NCBI GenBank assembly: GCA_025403435.1
Contig: CM046327.1
Span: 12,082,218-12,146,217, forward strand
Direction of reading: 5' to 3'
DNA: 64,000 nucleotides
Source of the DNA: Artocarpus heterophyllus
Lineage: Eukaryota; Streptophyta; Magnoliopsida; Rosales; Moraceae
Shown: positions 60,848-64,000 of the stretch, in pieces
Layout: every line of letters starts with the position of its first letter
Position numbering within the stretch: position 1 is the first letter of the stretch
Made by a program: the position numbers and the translations under genes
Notes under the pieces: generated by a model
What the model saw: the letters and a program-made list of their open reading frames with translations, nothing else
What the model was told of the DNA's origin: nothing
The model's database searches: none

Positions 60848-61663
60848 ATGGACCAGCAAGGAAAGAATACCAAATCAGAGATACTAGGTTACAGATTCCA
60901 TACATTTCCTAGGAGTGTTTGGTTTTTCAGTGTCTCACAACTCATAAAGCACTTAAGTGATAATATCTTTTCTGGGTTTTGCAGATTTAAGCTGTAACAA
61001 GGATATTGCATGGCAAGGCAATTCAGTGGTATGAATTAGTAATTTTTCGTCTCATATTCTTAGTTGTTACGATTTTTTAATTGAACTTTTATTAGTGACA
61101 AACGACACCGTTTTATGCAGATTAGTACTGTTAATGACGAGAAGCTTTTGAGGGCAAAAGAGGAACTGAAGATCCGCCAAGAGCTGGAGATGGACATAGA
61201 GAGAGACTTGGAAGAAGAGATAAAGGACGGAATTTACCATCTTGCCCTTAGGTTGCACCGGCTTTATCAGCACCGAAAGGAAAGGTCGATTAAAAGAGAA
61301 CTAACAACGTCCAAGGAGTTAGAGACGCTTTCTGAGGTGAACATAAACATAAAAATGGAAGGAGGAACCAAGGTTGAAATAAAAGAGACCACCAAAAGAG
61401 ATGAAGCAGTATTGCCTCAGAAATTAGTTAGGCCTCGGACTTCTCGGCCGTCGGAGAATTCAAAATCCACGCAGGTTATGAGAGGCAAGAAAAAGTTTAA
61501 TTGGGTAAACAGTCTCCGATTGGATTCCGGTCCGGTCATTATACACAAGAAAATCCATGGCAGCCAAGCTAGTTTGGTTAACAATGACATCCACCGGCCG
61601 AACAAGGGGATTATAAGCGTAAATAATGATCGAGAGCCACTTGACTTAGGATGGAAAATATAA
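60848..61663 (+). CDS. Unrecognised charged protein, three exons
   Basis: I do not recognise the family. Three exons with GT-AG introns of 97 and 92 bp fit together in frame: 60848-60887, 60985-61028 and 61121-61663 (TAA 61661-61663), giving 208 codons. It begins MDQQGKNTKSEILDL, then NKDIAWQGNSV. Residues 33-88 form a highly charged, probably helical or coiled-coil segment (EELKIRQELEMDIERDLEEE, then IYHLALRLHRLYQHRKER). The C-terminal half is basic and Ser-rich (RPRTSRPSENSKS, MRGKKKFNWVNSLRLDSG). No signal peptide or membrane segment is seen. The start at 60848 is preferred over an ATG at 61115, because that one would begin inside the intron acceptor. Continuous frame, short plant-like introns and non-repetitive composition suggest a real gene. 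Confidence 0.7.
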
Positions 61664-61760
61664 GATAAATTAATCATTTTGATTAGTTTTCTTATAATGA
61701 CGTACGTGCATGTCTTTAACGCGAATCAGGCATATATTTGACGTGTAGCTATTATATATA

Positions 61761-61796
<36 letters not shown>

Positions 61797-62532
61797 TTGC
61801 TCCTCTCCTTCCATTTAGCAAAACTGAGTATAATCTTTGAACTTAATTTGACACGCCGTAGTAATTTGTATCACATTAACGTACGTTCAATATTGGAATT
61901 ATGTATGACAATTGTGTGCGTATATGCAAATAAAACGCTTACACATGTTTTGGTATCAATAATTTACGTTTCTTCGACTATGAGAAGTTAATACCCTGTT
62001 AAATTGTGATCTGGATTAGGTTCTTTGTTGTGTATATTTCAATACTTTACCATAGGAGAAAAAAAAAATTGGTCCCTACATCTATATTAAAGAGGTGAAG
62101 ATGGGAAAAAAAAAGTAGATATAATTACTACCAGTAAATTATTAGATTTGTGCACTCGATTATAACGGACAGATAAACGATGGATTTCAACTAGCTGAAC
62201 GAAGTTGAAGGTACTGAGGGAGGCAAAACCGACAAAGTGAAGCCGGAAGACAGGTTGGTCTTGGAACAACATCAAAATGACGAAGCATGTGACAATGTGT
62301 GATGCATTATAGTCACAGTTTTAGGCGACATACGAGCTGGAAAGGATGTTACATATGGTCCATCATGCGTCGAGTAACAATTGTGAGTGGGCCTATGTGG
62401 GCTTAATTAACTCCATGGAAAAGTTACACTGAGAGGAAAATTTACTAATATTGAAAAATAGTAAATTTGAAATCATTAAAATAGTTATTATGTAATTTTA
62501 TAGTATAAAAAGTGAATACAATTAAGTTATAC
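61664..62532. other. 3' flank of the unknown gene
   Basis: It contains a (TA)n(TGTA)n microsatellite at 61752-61797 and otherwise AT-rich DNA. No gene recognised. Confidence 0.4.
61752..61797. repeat. (TA)n(TGTA)n microsatellite
   Basis: Compound ta and tgta run. Confidence 0.85.
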
Positions 62533-64000
62533 CACTACAAATTAGGACTTTTGCGATGATATTTGCGACGACATTTAATCTCAAGGTTGTTGAAAATGAA
62601 CTTTTTGCGATTATAAATAGTCATATATCTGTCGTTGCTAATAGTCGGTTTTGCGACAACATGGCGTTGTCGTAAATGTATAAGCGATTATTGTCGTTGC
62701 AAAAATGTCGACGCAACTAATTTGTTGGTTTCCTCGATCGGCTGACGTGGAGTCATTTTTTTATGACGATATGTGGAAATAAGCCGTCGTGAATACTTTC
62801 TTGGCGTAATATTTTTGCGACGACGTTTTCAAAATGTCATCACTAATTGTTTCGATTTAATATCTTTTTGAGTAGTCACAAACAAATAACTTATTTTTAA
62901 ATATAATAACAATATTATATTAAATATATTTATAATAATTTTTATTCAATTTTTAATATGTTATTTTTATTAATAGATTTTGTTGCAATATGCTTAGATC
63001 ATAATAATGAAAATTAATATTAAATAAATATAATAATAAAGTGTTTCATTAATAGAAAAAACCAAATATAATGTCTAAAAATTTTAAACAGCATGGATTT
63101 TTAAAAACAAAATACAATCTTTTTTTTTTTTAAATTTGCAACATCATTGGCGTCATCATCATTGTCATCAACATCGTCTGGAGGAGGCTGAGGACCTAGA
63201 GGTACATAAGGTTGAGGACAAGTTAGGGGCAACAATCGGACATTAGGGTGCAACTGAGCCAACAAGTCCATCATCTTCCTTTGGTTCTTGTACATTTGCA
63301 AGTTTTGCTCATATGATCGTCGCAAATATTCTTCCACATGCGGATCAGGATGCGTCGAAGATGTTTCATCTGACTGGGAGCCAGAGGATGAAGAGGTGAC
63401 ATAGAAAATCTTCTTTGGGAGTTTAGGGCCTACTCTAATCTTGTGTCCTCTATATGTACCCAAAACTTGCTCCAAAATTCCTTTCTCGTTAACAGCTTTT
63501 GCAGATGAACCAGTAGCAAACTGTGTCCTCTGGGTTGATCTCTCCCCTTCCATCTTATTCTATACAAATAAAAATAAACACATGTTATGAATACATGGAC
63601 TAATTTAAATAACAGAAGATACTATAGAAAGAATAAAAATATTTACAAACATCTACTCTAGTTAGGGGTTAACCCAAGTGTTCCCATGATGATGCATGTT
63701 AGGCTAGTTGTCTATGGTAGACATCACCTGTTGGGTCATCTTATTGGCCTATACAACAATTTGAATGTATTAGAATTGTATATTCGATTAGCAAAATTAA
63801 CTTTTACAATAAATTGTAATTGAAAAAAAAAAAAAGCTCACCTTCTTGTAATGATGTTATATGTACGATATCCGACCAGTAAGTTTGACCACTTCTAGTT
63901 GTCATGATTATTTTTATTTGTTTACATCTTTTCTGTCTATAATTGTGTTCAACATTAGCGAAATTGAAATTAGTATAAGTAATGAATAACAAACTTAGCA
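62533..64000. mobile_element. End of a CACTA (En/Spm-type) DNA transposon, continues past the window
   Basis: The terminus cactacaaattaggactt begins at 62533, with tac just outside it (3-bp duplications are the rule for this superfamily). The next 300 bp is dense in gcgacgac / gtcgtcgc-type words in both orientations (ttttgcgacaacatgg, ttgtcgttgcaaaa, ttttgcgacgacgtttt), as expected for subterminal transposase sites. A minus-strand ORF follows at 63101-63553. The other end is not in the window. Confidence 0.65.
63101..63553 (-). CDS. Putative CACTA-associated ORF
   Basis: 150 codons on the minus strand, from MEGERSTQRTQFATG to the stop. It contains EKGILEQVLGTYRGHKIRVG, a Ser-rich stretch, VEEYLRRSYEQNLQMYKNQR (probably helical) and a Pro/Asp-rich tail. 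It sits just inside the CACTA end, where accessory (TnpA-like) proteins are encoded. It looks like the C-terminal part of such a protein, but I cannot name it with certainty. A second minus-strand piece at about 63839-63905 (MTTRSGQTYWSDIV), followed by a GT donor, could be an upstream exon. Confidence 0.45.
   Translation of the reverse strand: MEGERSTQRTQFATGSSAKAVNEKGILEQVLGTYRGHKIRVGPKLPKKIFYVTSSSSGSQSDETSSTHPDPHVEEYLRRSYEQNLQMYKNQRKMMDLLAQLHPNVRLLPLTCPQPYVPLGPQPPPDDVDDNDDDANDVANLKKKKIVFCF

Noticed and set aside
61115..61120. ATG at 61115 as start of the unknown gene
   Set aside because: It lies in the intron acceptor (ttttatgcag). Two upstream exons join in frame and give a better N-terminus.
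1..64000. tRNA, rRNA or CRISPR array
   Set aside because: None was seen. The only tRNA-like words are retroelement primer sites at 41387 and near 53260-53275.

Overview
The window is nuclear DNA of a flowering plant, most likely a eudicot. It is AT-rich, its genes have GT-AG introns, and its recognisable proteins belong to plant families: a D-type cyclin, plastid phosphofructokinase PFK5 and the proteasome subunit DSS1. Most of the rest is transposable-element sequence, much of it nested and decayed. No rRNA, tRNA, CRISPR array or bacterial-type operon was seen.

Four host genes can be supported exon by exon. (1) A CYCD2-type cyclin, 1744-3849, + strand, six exons. It carries a Lys-to-Ile change at a CDK-contact position and a broken last exon. 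(2) PFK5, 29254-35702, - strand, 13 exons, 522 codons, intact. (3) DSS1/SEM1, 37150-38710, + strand, two coding exons, 73 codons, intact and head-to-head with PFK5. (4) An unrecognised three-exon gene, 60848-61663, + strand, 208 codons. From memory, CYCD2;1 and PFK5 are neighbours in Arabidopsis (At2g22490/At2g22480). The pair therefore looks syntenic here, pushed about 25 kb apart by transposons.

Layout: 1-960 LTR-like debris; 1.7-4.1 kb cyclin; 5-12.5 kb small inverted-repeat elements, a LINE 3' fragment, an Athila-like RT fragment, and a minisatellite split by a hAT-like element with a perfect 8-bp duplication; 12.9-24.1 kb a decayed Tat-type Ty3/gypsy element with an antisense ORF, no visible integrase, and two insertions of its own (a hAT-like MITE and a 1.6-kb solo LTR); 24.5-28.1 kb repeats, including a 1.37-kb long-inverted-repeat element; 29.2-38.7 kb PFK5 and DSS1; 40.9-45 kb a Copia remnant with a probable nested solo LTR; 45.96-59.37 kb a three-level LTR nest, in which an old solo LTR was hit by a 9-kb chromovirus and by a 1.9-kb solo LTR, all with 5-bp target duplications; 59.5-60.1 kb a minisatellite; 60.8-61.7 kb the unknown gene; 62.5 kb to the window edge, the end of a CACTA-type DNA transposon.

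The most notable points are the double defect of the cyclin, the near-palindromic word TCGGCCTGCCGA (and variants) found in three different LTR families, and the insertion history, which can be read directly from target-site duplications.
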